Counted from the first letter of the stretch, positions 25,823-33,583 are shown. The stretch: 64,000 nt of DNA from CAIMFV01 sp040757715 (GCA_040757715.1 JBFLWS010000005.1:144413-208412), one strand, 5' to 3'. Translations and numbers: made by a program. The notes: generated by a model from the letters alone, not told the origin.

Positions 25823-26320
25823 GTGTGCGGCGCGAAGGGAGACGAAGTTCAGCTGCGCGAGGAGACGCCTGACGACGAAGGCTTTGTCGAGCGACTCTAT
25901 GCGTCGATCCGTCGGGGCGAGTTCGAAGCGTTGGGCTGGCCCGAGACGGCGCTGACGGCCTTCCTGTACGATCAGCACCGAATGCAGCGGCGGCATTACT
26001 GGGCCCATTACCAGCCGGCGCGGTTCTCCATCGTGGAGCAGGCGGGGGCGCCGGTCGGGCGGCTCTACCTGCATCTGGGGCTGGAGGAGATCCGCCTCAT
26101 CGACATCTCGCTGATCGAGCGCGCGCGCGGAGCCGGCCTGGGCGGCGCACTCGTCCGGTCGGTGATGGACGAGGCGGCGGCCAGCGGACGACGGGTGAGC
26201 CTCCATGTGGACGCCGGCAATCCGGCGCGCCGGCTCTATCAACGGCTTGGGTTCGAGGCCGTCGGCGCGAGCTCAGGACCGTCCGTGCACATGCTGTGGG
26301 CCGCCTCTCACCCCTCGTAG
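25823..26320 (+). CDS. GNAT-family N-acetyltransferase of the tail-collar operon
   Basis: 165 residues with the GNAT core: VQLREETPDDEGFVERLYASIR at the N-terminus, strand APVGRLYLHLGLEEIRLIDISLIERARGAGLGGALVRSVMDEA containing the acetyl-CoA motif R-G-A-G-L-G-G-A (Q/RxxGxG/A), and the closing LHVDAGNPARRLYQRLGFEAVG. Acceptor unknown. The GTG start at 25823 follows AAGGGCGG. Its tight linkage to three tail-collar genes suggests it modifies one of them or their ligand (inference). Confidence 0.88.
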   Translation: MCGAKGDEVQLREETPDDEGFVERLYASIRRGEFEALGWPETALTAFLYDQHRMQRRHYWAHYQPARFSIVEQAGAPVGRLYLHLGLEEIRLIDISLIERARGAGLGGALVRSVMDEAAASGRRVSLHVDAGNPARRLYQRLGFEAVGASSGPSVHMLWAASHPS

Positions 26321-26913
26321 CGGCTGACGAGGCTGGCGAGGTCGGGGCGGGCGCGCTCTAGCGGCGGCTCGGCGGGCGTTCCCAAGTGGATGAAGCCGGC
26401 CAGCTTCTCGCCCCCGCCGACGCCGATGAGGGCGAGGGCCCTCGCATCATAGGCGTACCAGTCAGTGATCCAGTTGGCGCCGAACCCCATGGCCTCGGCG
26501 GCGATAAGGAGTGTCATGCACACGGCCCCCGCCGACAGCTCCTGCTCCCATAGCGGAATAGGCGCCTCCACCGGGCGCGAGATCACGGCGATCGTCAGGG
26601 GCGGGGCGGCGAGCTTCGCCAGCGTCGCCTTGGCCTTCACCGGGTCGGCCTGTTCGGCGGCCAGGTGCTTCAGCTTCTCCACCAGCTTGGCCTTGGCCGC
26701 GCCGGCGAGGATCAGGAACCGCCAGGGGGCGAGCTTGCCATGATCGGGCACCCGCGCGGCGAGGGTGAGCAGCTGGTCGAGCTCTGCCTCGCTCGGTCCC
26801 GGCGCGTGAAGCGTCTGAGCGCTGGAGGACCGTCGGCGGGCCAGCAACGCCAAGGCGTCCGGCGAGGCGGCGGGCGGCAGGGCCTGGCCGAATTCAGGGG
26901 CGGGAAGTTTCAT
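26308..26913 (-). CDS. Nitroreductase (YdjA-like)
   Basis: About 201 residues: LLARRRSSSAQTLHAPGPSEAELDQLL, VPDHGKLAPWRFLILAG, and MTLLIAAEAMGFGANWITDWYAY, matching the small YdjA-type nitroreductases that bind FMN as dimers. ATG at 26913 has GGAG 8 nt upstream. The frame is open to 26946, which is less likely. It overlaps the 3' end of the GNAT gene (13 bp, convergent). Second nitroreductase in the window. Confidence 0.92.
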   Translation of the reverse strand: MKLPAPEFGQALPPAASPDALALLARRRSSSAQTLHAPGPSEAELDQLLTLAARVPDHGKLAPWRFLILAGAAKAKLVEKLKHLAAEQADPVKAKATLAKLAAPPLTIAVISRPVEAPIPLWEQELSAGAVCMTLLIAAEAMGFGANWITDWYAYDARALALIGVGGGEKLAGFIHLGTPAEPPLERARPDLASLVSRYEG

Positions 26914-26992
26914 GGCCAAGGCTCCAGCACGCATCGCAGTCGACATCGCCAGCGGCTATAGGCTTTCCCCATCCGCCAAGCCAGGAGCCTTC

Positions 26993-27616
26993 GTGACTCA
27001 ATCTTCGCCTCCGCCCGCGTGGCTGGCCCCGCAAGGCGCCGTCTGGCGCACCCACGCCCGCCAGCGCATCCACGACAATCCTTATTTCGCCGTGGAAGTG
27101 GACGAGGCCACCGCCCCCACCGGCGCGGCGTCCACCTATTATGTGCAGCGTTACAAGAACCTCGCCGTGGGGGCCCTGCCCCTGCACGAGGACGGCACGG
27201 TGACCCTGGTGGGGCAGTGGCGCTATCCCCTCAATGAGTACAGCTGGGAGATCCCCGAGGGTGGCGTGCCCGAGGGCGAGACGGCCCTCGACGGCGCGAG
27301 GCGCGAGCTGGCTGAAGAGGCCGGGCTCACCGCCGAGCACTGGCGCGAGGTGCTGTGGATGGACCTCTCCAACGCCTCCTCCGACGAGCGGGCGGTGGGG
27401 TTCCTGGCCACCAATCTCGCCCCCGCGCCCCGGGCCCCGGACGAGACCGAGGACTTGGCCATCGTGCGCGTGCCCTTTATGGAGGCCCTCGATCAGGCGC
27501 TTTTGGGTCGAATCCGCGATTCGATTACAGTGGCGATGCTGCTTCGGGTGCACCATATGGCCCTGAAGGGCGAGCTGGAGGCGGGTCTGGCCAAAGCGGT
27601 GCTGGGCGCGCTCTGA
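26993..27616 (+). CDS. NUDIX hydrolase (ADP-ribose pyrophosphatase-like)
   Basis: 207 residues. The Nudix box reads GGVPEGETALDGARRELAEEAGL (G-x5-E-x7-R-E-x2-E-E), followed by SNASSDERAVGFLATNL. The upstream NLAVGALPLHEDGTVTLVGQWRYPL strand set is typical of ADP-sugar pyrophosphatases. The GTG at 26993 has AGGAG 7 nt upstream and gives a sensible start. The frame extends to 26912 on top of the divergent nitroreductase start. Substrate not determinable. cysE follows 19 bp downstream. Confidence 0.92.
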   Translation: MTQSSPPPAWLAPQGAVWRTHARQRIHDNPYFAVEVDEATAPTGAASTYYVQRYKNLAVGALPLHEDGTVTLVGQWRYPLNEYSWEIPEGGVPEGETALDGARRELAEEAGLTAEHWREVLWMDLSNASSDERAVGFLATNLAPAPRAPDETEDLAIVRVPFMEALDQALLGRIRDSITVAMLLRVHHMALKGELEAGLAKAVLGAL

Positions 27617-27635
27617 AGTCGAAAGGCGACGTTGC

Positions 27636-28472
27636 ATGGCCAAGACCTTGGAAGTGGTGGTGGATAATCCCCCGACCCCGCCCACCGTGTGGGAGTCGCT
27701 GCGACGCGAGGCCGCCGCGGCCGCCGGCGCGGAGCCGGCTCTCGCCAGTCTCTTGCACGCCGTCATCCTGGTGCATCGCGACCTGATGGACGTCATGGCC
27801 TACCAGCTCGGGCGCAAGCTCGGCGACGGCGAGCTGAACCCCATGACCCTGCGCGAGATCTGCAACGAGGCCTACGACGCCGACCCCTCCCTCGCCGAGA
27901 CGGTGGAGGCGGACCTGCGCGCCGTGGTGGAGCGCGACGCCGCCTGCCGCGGCTATCTGCAGCCCATGCTGTTCTTCAAGGGCTTCCTCGCCCTGCAGAC
28001 CCACCGCGTGGCGCACCAGCTGTGGAAGGAGGGGCGCGAGACCCTGGCCTTCCACCTGCAAAGCAAGTCCTCCGAGCTGTTCCAGGTGGATATCCACCCC
28101 TCCGCCCCCTTCGGCCGCGGCGTCTTCATCGACCACGGCACCGGCATCGTGGTGGGGGAGACCGCTAGCGTGGGGGACAATGTCTCCATGCTGCAAAGCG
28201 TGACCCTCGGCGGCACTGGCAAGGCCGGCGGCGATCGCCACCCCAAGATCGGCAACGGCGTCTTGATCGGGGCCGGGGCCAAGGTGCTGGGCAATATCAA
28301 TGTGGGCGACGACGCCAAGATCGCCTCGGGCTCGGTGGTGCTGCGCGAAGTGCCCGCTGGCTGCACCGCCGCCGGGGTGCCCGCGCGCCTGGTCAACTGC
28401 GTGCCCTGCCAGGCGCCGGGGGTGACCATGGACCAGTCCCTGGTGGACGCCGCCTACGACTATGTGATCTGA
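27636..28472 (+). CDS. cysE: Serine O-acetyltransferase
   Basis: 278 residues: N-terminal helical domain (WESLRREAAAAAGAEPALASLLHAVIL), then the left-handed beta-helix with hexapeptides around VDIHPSAPFGRGVFIDHGTGIVVGETASVGDNVSMLQSVTLGGTG, containing the catalytic His and Asp of DHGTG and the KAGGDRHPKIG block. It makes O-acetylserine, the first step of cysteine synthesis. Length is normal. It sits in the alphaproteobacterial arrangement upstream of DUF3126. Confidence 0.97.
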   Translation: MAKTLEVVVDNPPTPPTVWESLRREAAAAAGAEPALASLLHAVILVHRDLMDVMAYQLGRKLGDGELNPMTLREICNEAYDADPSLAETVEADLRAVVERDAACRGYLQPMLFFKGFLALQTHRVAHQLWKEGRETLAFHLQSKSSELFQVDIHPSAPFGRGVFIDHGTGIVVGETASVGDNVSMLQSVTLGGTGKAGGDRHPKIGNGVLIGAGAKVLGNINVGDDAKIASGSVVLREVPAGCTAAGVPARLVNCVPCQAPGVTMDQSLVDAAYDYVI

Positions 28473-28547
28473 GCGCAAAAAACCGTTCGCCTCGTCTCGG
28501 CGGATATTCTAGGGTCCGCCCCATTCCGGGTTGGGAGTCGACGGTTC

Positions 28548-28754
28548 GTGAACGACAACGACATCAAGCGCATCGAGAGCCACCTGCGCCGCACCTTCGG
28601 CGCCAAGGGCATCGTCTTGAAGCCGCGTCCGAAGCAGAAGGACTCCGCCGAGGTCTATATCGGCGAAGAGTTCGTCGGCGTGGTCTATCAGGATGAGGAC
28701 GAGGACGGCTCGTTCATGTTCGAAATGGCCATCCTGGGCGAAGACCTGGACTGA
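28548..28754 (+). CDS. DUF3126 small protein
   Basis: 68 residues: IKRIESHLRRTFGAKGIVLKPRPKQKDSAEVYIGEEFVGVVYQDEDEDGSFMFEMAIL. This matches DUF3126, a small alphaproteobacterial family of unknown function usually beside cysE, as here (75 bp gap). GTG start. Acidic, soluble. Confidence 0.92.
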   Translation: MNDNDIKRIESHLRRTFGAKGIVLKPRPKQKDSAEVYIGEEFVGVVYQDEDEDGSFMFEMAILGEDLD

Positions 28755-28799
28755 GCGGCGGGGCGCCGCGCCACTGAGCTGTGATTTAATCCGCTCAAT

Positions 28800-28817
28800 C
28801 CCGCCGAAAGGCGGGAC
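28800..28817. repeat. Short palindromic hairpin tcccgcc-gaaa-ggcggga
   Basis: A 7-bp perfect stem with a GAAA loop, preceded by ttaatccg-like sequence and followed by cctag. A near-identical unit lies at 34308-34325, also directly after a coding region. It may act as a transcript-end hairpin, but there is no T-run. Confidence 0.6.
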
Positions 28818-28888
28818 CTAGGTCTGTTCAGGAAACGCTGAGCTGGAAGGCGCAATCTTCAAGCTGGAAAGCCCTAGGTCCCGGCTGC

Positions 28889-29413
28889 CGCCCATAGGCG
28901 CTAAGTTAAGGGCGGGATGGATTGGTGGGTTCGTCTTCGCGGCGGTTCGGCGAGGCGTCTTCGTAGGCGTGCGGCGTGGGCGCAGAGCCGCCCGATGGAG
29001 ATGTGTCTGAGCACCGCGTGGAGGAGGCCTGCAAGCAGCAGCTTGGTGATGCGCCAGAGCGATGGCGGTCTTGCCGACGGCTCAGGGGGGAGGGTCCCGG
29101 AACACCGGGCTGAAGTCCTCGATCAAGAGGGCGGCGATCAGATGCGAGAAGATCCAGGCTCGGGCCAGGTCCTTATCGTGGGCGGGCAAGCGATCCAGCC
29201 GCAGGAGGCTCTTCAATCGCTTGAAGGCCAGCTCGATGCGCCACCTGAGCCGGTAGAGTTCGCCCAGTTGCTCGGCGCCGACCCGGTGGCGATCGACTGC
29301 TCGATGCGCGAGGCGACCGCCGCCCAGTCCTGCTCTTGGATGCTCAGAATCATCCAAAGCTTGAATCACAACCGCCACCACCAGGGAATCCCTTAACTTA
29401 GCGCCTATGGGCG
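28889..29413 (-). mobile_element. Internally deleted IS4-like element with 24-bp perfect terminal inverted repeats
   Basis: The ends, 28889-28912 and 29390-29413, are exact reverse complements over 24 bp (left end starts cgcccataggcgctaagtta). The 525-bp interior encodes only the two ends of a DDE transposase. No target duplication is clear because the flanks are themselves palindromic. The size and intact termini make it MITE-like: it could be mobilised only by a related full-length element elsewhere. Confidence 0.85.
28901..29353 (-). pseudogene. Remnant of an IS4-like transposase (N- and C-terminal ends fused, frameshifted)
   Basis: An ATG at 29353 opens a short plausible N-terminus (MILSIQEQDWAAVASRIEQS). 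It runs out of frame near 29275 into the clear C-terminal transposase block EQLGELYRLRWRIELAFKRL, KSLLRLDRLPAHDKDLARAW, with the Y-x2-R-W-x2-E-x6-K motif. A run of six G (plus strand, about 29085-29090) then marks a second frame change into LWRITKLLLAGLLHAVLRHI. The catalytic Asp region is missing, so it is not functional. Confidence 0.8.
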
Positions 29414-29496
29414 AAAGCCGGGGTTTTACGGAAGTGGGGAGACCGTCCCGAGGCCCCAACCCTCCGCAACTCGATCTTATCCGGATGAGATCGCGA

Positions 29497-29536
29497 CGCT
29501 GAAGCCTGGGTCCTCGCAATAAATGCGAGGATGACA
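29497..29536. repeat. Family 2 palindromic repeat, half copy
   Basis: cgctgaagcctgggtcctcg followed by caataaatgcgaggatgaca: the tcctcgc/gcgaggatgac hairpin unit also found at 31291-31400, 34352-34462 and 37301-37417. From memory this 'gtcatcctcg...cgaggaccca' element is common between genes of many alphaproteobacteria. Confidence 0.7.
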
Positions 29537-29839
29537 GAAAAGGGCGCGAACTTTCCGGGGAAAGCGCGTGAACCAACGTCAGCATCAATAAGCAGACGTC
29601 CAGAATGTCGGCGAAGGGCGGATACTCACCGTCAACGGGCTGCACCACGCCGGTGCGCAGTGCTGCCGTAGCCGACGCGCAAATCGAGTGGTGAGCCGAA
29701 ATCTCCTCAGAGGGTCTGTTCGCTCTGCCTTGCCCAGCAGAGTTGCACGGACGATCGCCATCACCGATAGTCGCAATTACAGGGCTAGTGGCCGGGCGCG
29801 GCCGTCAAGCCCAGGCGGGGCAACCGGAGGGGGCGCGTC

Positions 29840-30805
29840 GTGTTCAAGTCGCAATTTTTGCGGGCTGCGGTGCTCGCGGCTTCGATGGGCCTGTTCTGGA
29901 TGGTGGGCCAGGCGAAAGCGGCCGAGGCTGTCCGCTCCGAACAGGGCGACAAGCGCCTGCACGTTCATTTGGTGGATCTGAGCCCCAAGTTCCTCGACTT
30001 CTGGGCGGCCGCGAAGGACGAACGCGATCCGGATCGGCGATACGCGCTCTGGAAGGAGAAGTACGGCTTCGCCGCCGTACCGCCGGGGCCGCAGGGCGAG
30101 GAGATCGCGCGCAAGCTGCTGGCGAGCGCCTGGAACAAATACCCGGCGGCGTTGGAGACAATCCGCGCGGGCGCTTCGGCGATGCGTCCGGATGCGCTCA
30201 GCACCCTTCGCAAGGTCGCCGAGGTGCTCCGTCCGGACCAACCCCTGACCGTAAAGGTCGTGACTTACGTTGGTGCGTTCGAAGGCAACGCCTTCAGCCT
30301 CTCCCAGGACGGTACGCCTGTTGTCGCTGTTCCGCTGGAGATGAGCCCCGAAGAGCGCGACAGGGTGTTCCCGCACGAGATGACCCACGCGGTCCACATG
30401 GTGATCGCGCATCTGTCCGGCGGCTGGGAGCGCACCATCGGCACGACCGCCTTTCAGGAAGGCTTGGCTGTCGAGGTGGCGCGCGAGGTGAACGGCGGCG
30501 GCGACGTGCGCCACTTCATCGAGTACTCCCCGGGCTGGTACGACAAGGCCCTGGCCCGCAAGCGTGAGATCCTCGAAGGCGTGCTGCCTTATCTGGACAA
30601 CAAGGACGGTCAGACGGTCTTCCGTTTCACCATGGGCGCGGGGGCGACGGGCCTTGAGCGCGAGGCCTATTTCGTGGGCTATCAGGTGATGGAGCGCCTG
30701 CACGCCAAGGGCATGAGCTGGGCGGAGATCGCCCGGGTCCCCGAGGACAAGATGCCCGGCCTCGTCCGCACCGCCATTCAGGAGATGCTCGCCGAAGCAC
30801 GGTGA
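29840..30805 (+). CDS. Secreted zinc metalloprotease (DUF2268-like gluzincin)
   Basis: 321 residues with an N-terminal signal peptide (FLRAAVLAASMGLFWMVGQAKA). HEMTH at 179-183 is the HExxH zinc site and E207 in FQEGLAVEVA is the likely third ligand, a gluzincin arrangement. The preceding VTYVGAFEGNAFS and VVAVPLEMSPEERDRVFP match the putative Zn-dependent protease family DUF2268 or a relative. Substrate unknown, periplasmic or secreted. GTG start with GGAGG upstream. Flanked by repeat-rich non-coding DNA on both sides. Confidence 0.8.
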   Translation: MFKSQFLRAAVLAASMGLFWMVGQAKAAEAVRSEQGDKRLHVHLVDLSPKFLDFWAAAKDERDPDRRYALWKEKYGFAAVPPGPQGEEIARKLLASAWNKYPAALETIRAGASAMRPDALSTLRKVAEVLRPDQPLTVKVVTYVGAFEGNAFSLSQDGTPVVAVPLEMSPEERDRVFPHEMTHAVHMVIAHLSGGWERTIGTTAFQEGLAVEVAREVNGGGDVRHFIEYSPGWYDKALARKREILEGVLPYLDNKDGQTVFRFTMGAGATGLEREAYFVGYQVMERLHAKGMSWAEIARVPEDKMPGLVRTAIQEMLAEAR

Positions 30806-31046
30806 CTCAGGGCGCCACCAGGCTGATCCCTGGTTACTCAGCAGCGATTTTCTTCATTCTTCATCGCGGGGGCGGCGTGGCTCGGCTCGCCGGCTCCGTC
30901 GGTGCCGAAAACCGCCGCTCGGACCGCCTGCAGTGGGTCGCAAGCCGACACCAGTTTCAATCCGTGAGGTGCAGCGGTAGCGGCTATCCTATCCACCGCT
31001 CACCGTCGCGACGGCGAGGGCCTAGCCCTGTCCAGGGCGCATTATG

Positions 31047-31111
31047 CTGGAAAGCCCTGGCCCCGGCTGCCGCTGGGGTTTTACGGAGATGGGGAGACCG
31101 TCCCGAGGCCC
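31047..31111. repeat. Family 3 repeat, uninterrupted copy
   Basis: Begins ctggaaagccctggccccgg and continues through ggggttttacggagatgggg to gaccgtcccgaggccc. It corresponds to the two fragments flanking the deleted IS at 28.9-29.4 kb and so represents the empty site. Confidence 0.75.
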
Positions 31112-31118
31112 TCGGTCC

Positions 31119-31221
31119 CCCTTCCCCCCTTGCGGGGGAAGGGCCGGGGATGGGGGGTGAACGTCGCGACCCGTCCAGCTGACCACCCCCTCTCCCGACC
31201 TCTTCCCGCAAGGGGGAGAGG
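31119..31221. repeat. Dispersed intergenic repeat, family 1, copy C
   Basis: cttcccccttgcgggggaag hairpin, gggccggggatgggggg, ccaccccctctcccgacctc and a final cttcccgcaagggggagagg palindrome. The same order as copy A, with substitutions in the middle. Confidence 0.8.
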
Positions 31222-31290
31222 CCAGAGAATGGTCCGCTCATCCCGGCCTTCGGCGGGCGTCCCGGCCTGCGCGTCCACCTTCATTTTTCT

Positions 31291-31400
31291 CGTCATCCTC
31301 GGCCTTGTGCCGAGGACCCACGCTTCCGCCTCGCGACCCTATCTGGTAAGCCTTGGTGAGGTGGAGAGTTGGGCCCTAGGGCCAAGCCCTAGGGTGACGG
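31291..31400. repeat. Family 2 inverted-repeat pair
   Basis: cgtcatcctcggccttgtgc followed by cgaggaccca forms one arm and ccctagggccaagccctagg followed by gtgacgg the other, facing each other about 60 bp apart. Same family as 34352-34462 and 37301-37417. Confidence 0.7.
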
Positions 31401-31502
31401 GGTTTGTTGTGGCCGCCCCTTCCGAAACAGTTCCTGTTGCAATATGCCGCGCGGCGACTATCTAGAGCGAGCCGGCGATGTTCGCTGGCGGAAAGGCGCG
31501 CC

Positions 31503-32309
31503 ATGACCTCGATAAGCCCCGCAACGCCCCCCCTGCCGGTGCTGTTCGTGGGCCATGGCGCCCCCACCAACGCCCTGCCCGACACGCAGTTCGCCCGCGA
31601 CTGGGCCGGGCAGGAGGCGCGGTGGGCCAAGCCCAAGGCCATCCTTTCCATCTCCGCCCATTGGGCCACGCGGGGGCTCGGCGTCACCGCCATGGCCCGT
31701 CCGCGCACCATCCACGACTTCCGCGGCTTTCCCCCGGCCCTTTATGAGATGCAGTATCCGGCGCCGGGCGATCCAGCCCTCGCCGCCCGCATCGCCGAGC
31801 TCCTGCGCCCCCTGAACGTGGTCCAGGACCAGGGCTGGGGCCTCGATCACGGGACCTGGTGTCCGCTGGCGCACATCTATCCGGAGGCCGACATTCCCGT
31901 GGTGCAGCTCAGCCTCGATGGCGAGCGGAGCCCGGCCGAGCATGTGGACCTCGCCCGCCGCCTCGCCCCCCTGCGCGACGAGGGGGTGCTGATCCTCGGC
32001 TCCGGCGACTTCGTGCACAATCTGCGCACCCTGCAGTGGCGGGGCGAGCCGGCCCCCTATGACTGGGCGGTGCGCTTCAACGATTGGGTCAAGGCCAAGA
32101 TCGCCGCCGGCGACGTGAAGGCTCTCGTCAACTACCGCGCCCACCCAGACGCGGCCCTGGCGGCGCCTGACTGGGATCACTTCTATCCCGCCCTCTACAC
32201 CGCGGCCCTGGCCCGCCCCGGCGAGCCGGTGGCGTTCCTCACCGACTACATCCTCGGCGGCTCGGCCAGCATGACCTCGGTGATCATCGGCGACATCGCC
32301 GCCGCCTGA
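31503..32309 (+). CDS. ygiD: LigB-family extradiol dioxygenase (4,5-DOPA dioxygenase-like)
   Basis: 268 residues. Metal-ligand regions are conserved: PVLFVGHGAPTNAL, ILSISAHWATRG, LDHGTWCPLAHIYPEADIPVVQLSL, and the C-terminal DWDHFYPALYTA. This is the class III extradiol (LigB) fold of the plant DODA/E. coli YgiD type, which opens catechol rings such as DOPA using Fe or Zn. ATG at 31503 has GGAAAGG upstream and gives the family's start. The frame is open to 31404 without support. Physiological substrate in bacteria unknown. Confidence 0.9.
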   Translation: MTSISPATPPLPVLFVGHGAPTNALPDTQFARDWAGQEARWAKPKAILSISAHWATRGLGVTAMARPRTIHDFRGFPPALYEMQYPAPGDPALAARIAELLRPLNVVQDQGWGLDHGTWCPLAHIYPEADIPVVQLSLDGERSPAEHVDLARRLAPLRDEGVLILGSGDFVHNLRTLQWRGEPAPYDWAVRFNDWVKAKIAAGDVKALVNYRAHPDAALAAPDWDHFYPALYTAALARPGEPVAFLTDYILGGSASMTSVIIGDIAAA

Positions 32310-32625
32310 GTGTGAAGCCTGGGTGCGCCGCCTGAGTTCGGCGCTGGACGCGGTCTGCGGCGGCTTAATCTGAATTTACCGCTTTGGGCGGCCAATGGTC
32401 GCGCCCGTTGACGCGTGCGCCGCACGAGGTCATTTGCGCGCCATTCGCGAAAAATGCCTTATACTGCCGGCAAAATTGTTTCCCCAAGTGGGCGAGGAAT
32501 AATTCCCCAATTAGCCGTTATGTCGCCTGTCCCAATTTTTCAAATATCTGTAGACGGAAATTCAGTACTCTGAAAATCCGCCTACAGAAATTCTTTGAAC
32601 TGACGTCAAGCTTTCGGCGCGGGCG
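32310..32625. other. A+T-rich gap between convergent genes
   Basis: 316 bp between the dioxygenase and phoH stops. The half nearer phoH is distinctly A+T-rich and contains the long hairpin at 32539-32599. No gene is supported. Confidence 0.7.
32539..32599. terminator. Long near-perfect hairpin between convergent genes
   Basis: tctgtagacgga (32547-32558) pairs with tccgcctacaga (32577-32588) at 11 of 12 positions. An inner stem ttcag-tact-ctgaa occupies 32561-32574, and outer ttcaaa/tttgaa arms extend it to 32539 and 32599. It lies 27 bp past the phoH stop, so a bidirectional transcript end is plausible, although a clean T-run is missing on either strand. Confidence 0.5.
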
Positions 32626-33387
32626 TCACAGCACGCCCAGCATGCTGGCCACCAGGGGGTGGCGCACGATGTCCAGGTCGCGCAGGCGCACCACCGCCAC
32701 ATCGGACATGGTCTCCAGGCGGTCGGCCACGTCGCCGAGGCCCGAGACGCCGGGCAGGAGGTCGGATTGGTGCGGATCGCCGGTGACCACCATGGTGGAG
32801 TGCCAGCCGAGGCGCGTCAACAGCATCTTCAACTGCACATAGGTGCAGTTCTGCGCCTCGTCGATGACCACGAAAGCGTTGTTGAGGGTGCGCCCGCGCA
32901 TGAAGCCCACCGGGGCGATCTCGATCAGGCCCTCGGCCATCAGCGCCTTCACCCGCTTCATGGAGAGGCGATCGGAGAGGGCGTCATAGAGGGGGCGCAG
33001 GTACGGGGCGAGCTTGTTCTCCATCTCCCCGGGCAGGAAGCCGATGGATTCGCCGGCCTCCACCGCCGGGCGCGAGAGCACGATGCGGCCCACCCGGCCG
33101 GCCTCCAGGGCCTCCACCGCCTTGGCGATGGCGAGGTAGGTCTTGCCGGTGCCGGCGGGGCCGAGCGCCAGCACCAGGTTGCGCTGGTCGATGGCCTCGA
33201 TCAGCTTCTGCTGGCCGATCGACTTGGCCTTGATGGTTTTCAGATAGCCCTGCTCACGCTCATTATCCTGCCCCATGGGAGTCCAGCTCCGGTCCACCGG
33301 CAGGCGGCGAACTTTCGCCTCCTCCTCATAGTGGCTCGCGTTGAATTCGCCTTCACGAACGAGACGCTTCAGCGCACGCTTGGTCAT
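32626..33387 (-). CDS. phoH: PhoH-family ATPase
   Basis: 253 residues. Walker A LALGPAGTGKTYLAIAKA, the RIVLSRPAVEAGESIGFLPGEMENKLAPYLRPLYDAL block, Walker B AFVVIDEAQNCTYVQLKMLLTRLG and VVTGDPHQSDLLPG, all diagnostic of PhoH. It is a predicted RNA-associated P-loop ATPase/helicase. The N-terminal TKRALKRLVREGEFNASHYEEE extension is basic. ATG at 33387 has GGAGGTG 6 nt upstream; longer frames run into the leader. A strong terminator-like hairpin lies 67 bp upstream on the same strand, suggesting attenuation. Confidence 0.93.
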   Translation of the reverse strand: MTKRALKRLVREGEFNASHYEEEAKVRRLPVDRSWTPMGQDNEREQGYLKTIKAKSIGQQKLIEAIDQRNLVLALGPAGTGKTYLAIAKAVEALEAGRVGRIVLSRPAVEAGESIGFLPGEMENKLAPYLRPLYDALSDRLSMKRVKALMAEGLIEIAPVGFMRGRTLNNAFVVIDEAQNCTYVQLKMLLTRLGWHSTMVVTGDPHQSDLLPGVSGLGDVADRLETMSDVAVVRLRDLDIVRHPLVASMLGVL

Positions 33388-33453
33388 GGACACCTCCGAG
33401 CTGGGCAGGGATCTGGCGCCGCGGACAGCCCGCGGGGCCCTGGACGATGAGGC

Positions 33454-33488
33454 AAAGAAAAAGGGCGGACCCGGCTGGGCTCGCCCTT
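33454..33488 (-). terminator. Intrinsic terminator inside the phoH leader
   Basis: On the minus strand AAGGGCG (33488-33482) pairs with CGCCCTT (33467-33461), with an inner CCC/GGG extension, followed directly by TTTTTCTTT. It reads toward phoH and ends 67 bp before its ATG, so transcripts starting further upstream would either stop here or need antitermination. Confidence 0.75.
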
Positions 33489-33528
33489 CAAACAACAGGA
33501 GAAGATCGTCGGGAGACCGATGGCTTCC

Positions 33529-33583
33529 GTCCGGCGTCGCCGGACAGAGCTTGCGCTGTCGATGGGCGGACCAACCGTCCGCC
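33529..33583 (-). promoter_or_regulatory. Two perfect hairpins preceding the phoH leader terminator
   Basis: Minus strand: GGCGGAC-GGTTG-GTCCGCC (33583-33565) and GTCCGGC-GAC-GCCGGAC (33545-33529). The 3' arm of the first (GTCCGCCC) is repeated exactly in the 3' arm of the terminator, so its 5' arm could pair with the terminator instead. That is the geometry of an antiterminator. It could alternatively be a small RNA. Confidence 0.5.

Larger units (their letters stand above)
28864..29456. repeat. Family 3 intergenic repeat split by an IS element
   Basis: Left part 28864-28888 (ctggaaagccctaggtcccg) and right part 29414-29456 (ggggttttacggaagtgggg, then gaccgtcccgaggccc) together match the continuous copy at 31047-31111. 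The sequence in between is the deleted IS at 28889-29413. The 31-kb copy therefore shows the likely pre-insertion layout. Confidence 0.75.
30806..31502. other. Repeat-filled non-coding region
   Basis: About 700 bp without a convincing gene. It holds in order an unassigned 240-bp stretch, the family 3 repeat (31047-31111), a family 1 repeat (31119-31221) and a family 2 inverted pair (31291-31400), then about 100 bp that must carry the promoter of the dioxygenase gene. Short open frames here have no family features. Confidence 0.75.

Noticed and set aside
28917..29396. A plus-strand gene in the IS remnant
   Set aside because: It is antisense to the transposase fragment with the YRLRWRIELAFKRLK motif, which is the real coding sense.
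30802..31182. A 126-codon gene after the metalloprotease
   Set aside because: The second half is translated family 3 and family 1 repeat DNA and the first half has no features.
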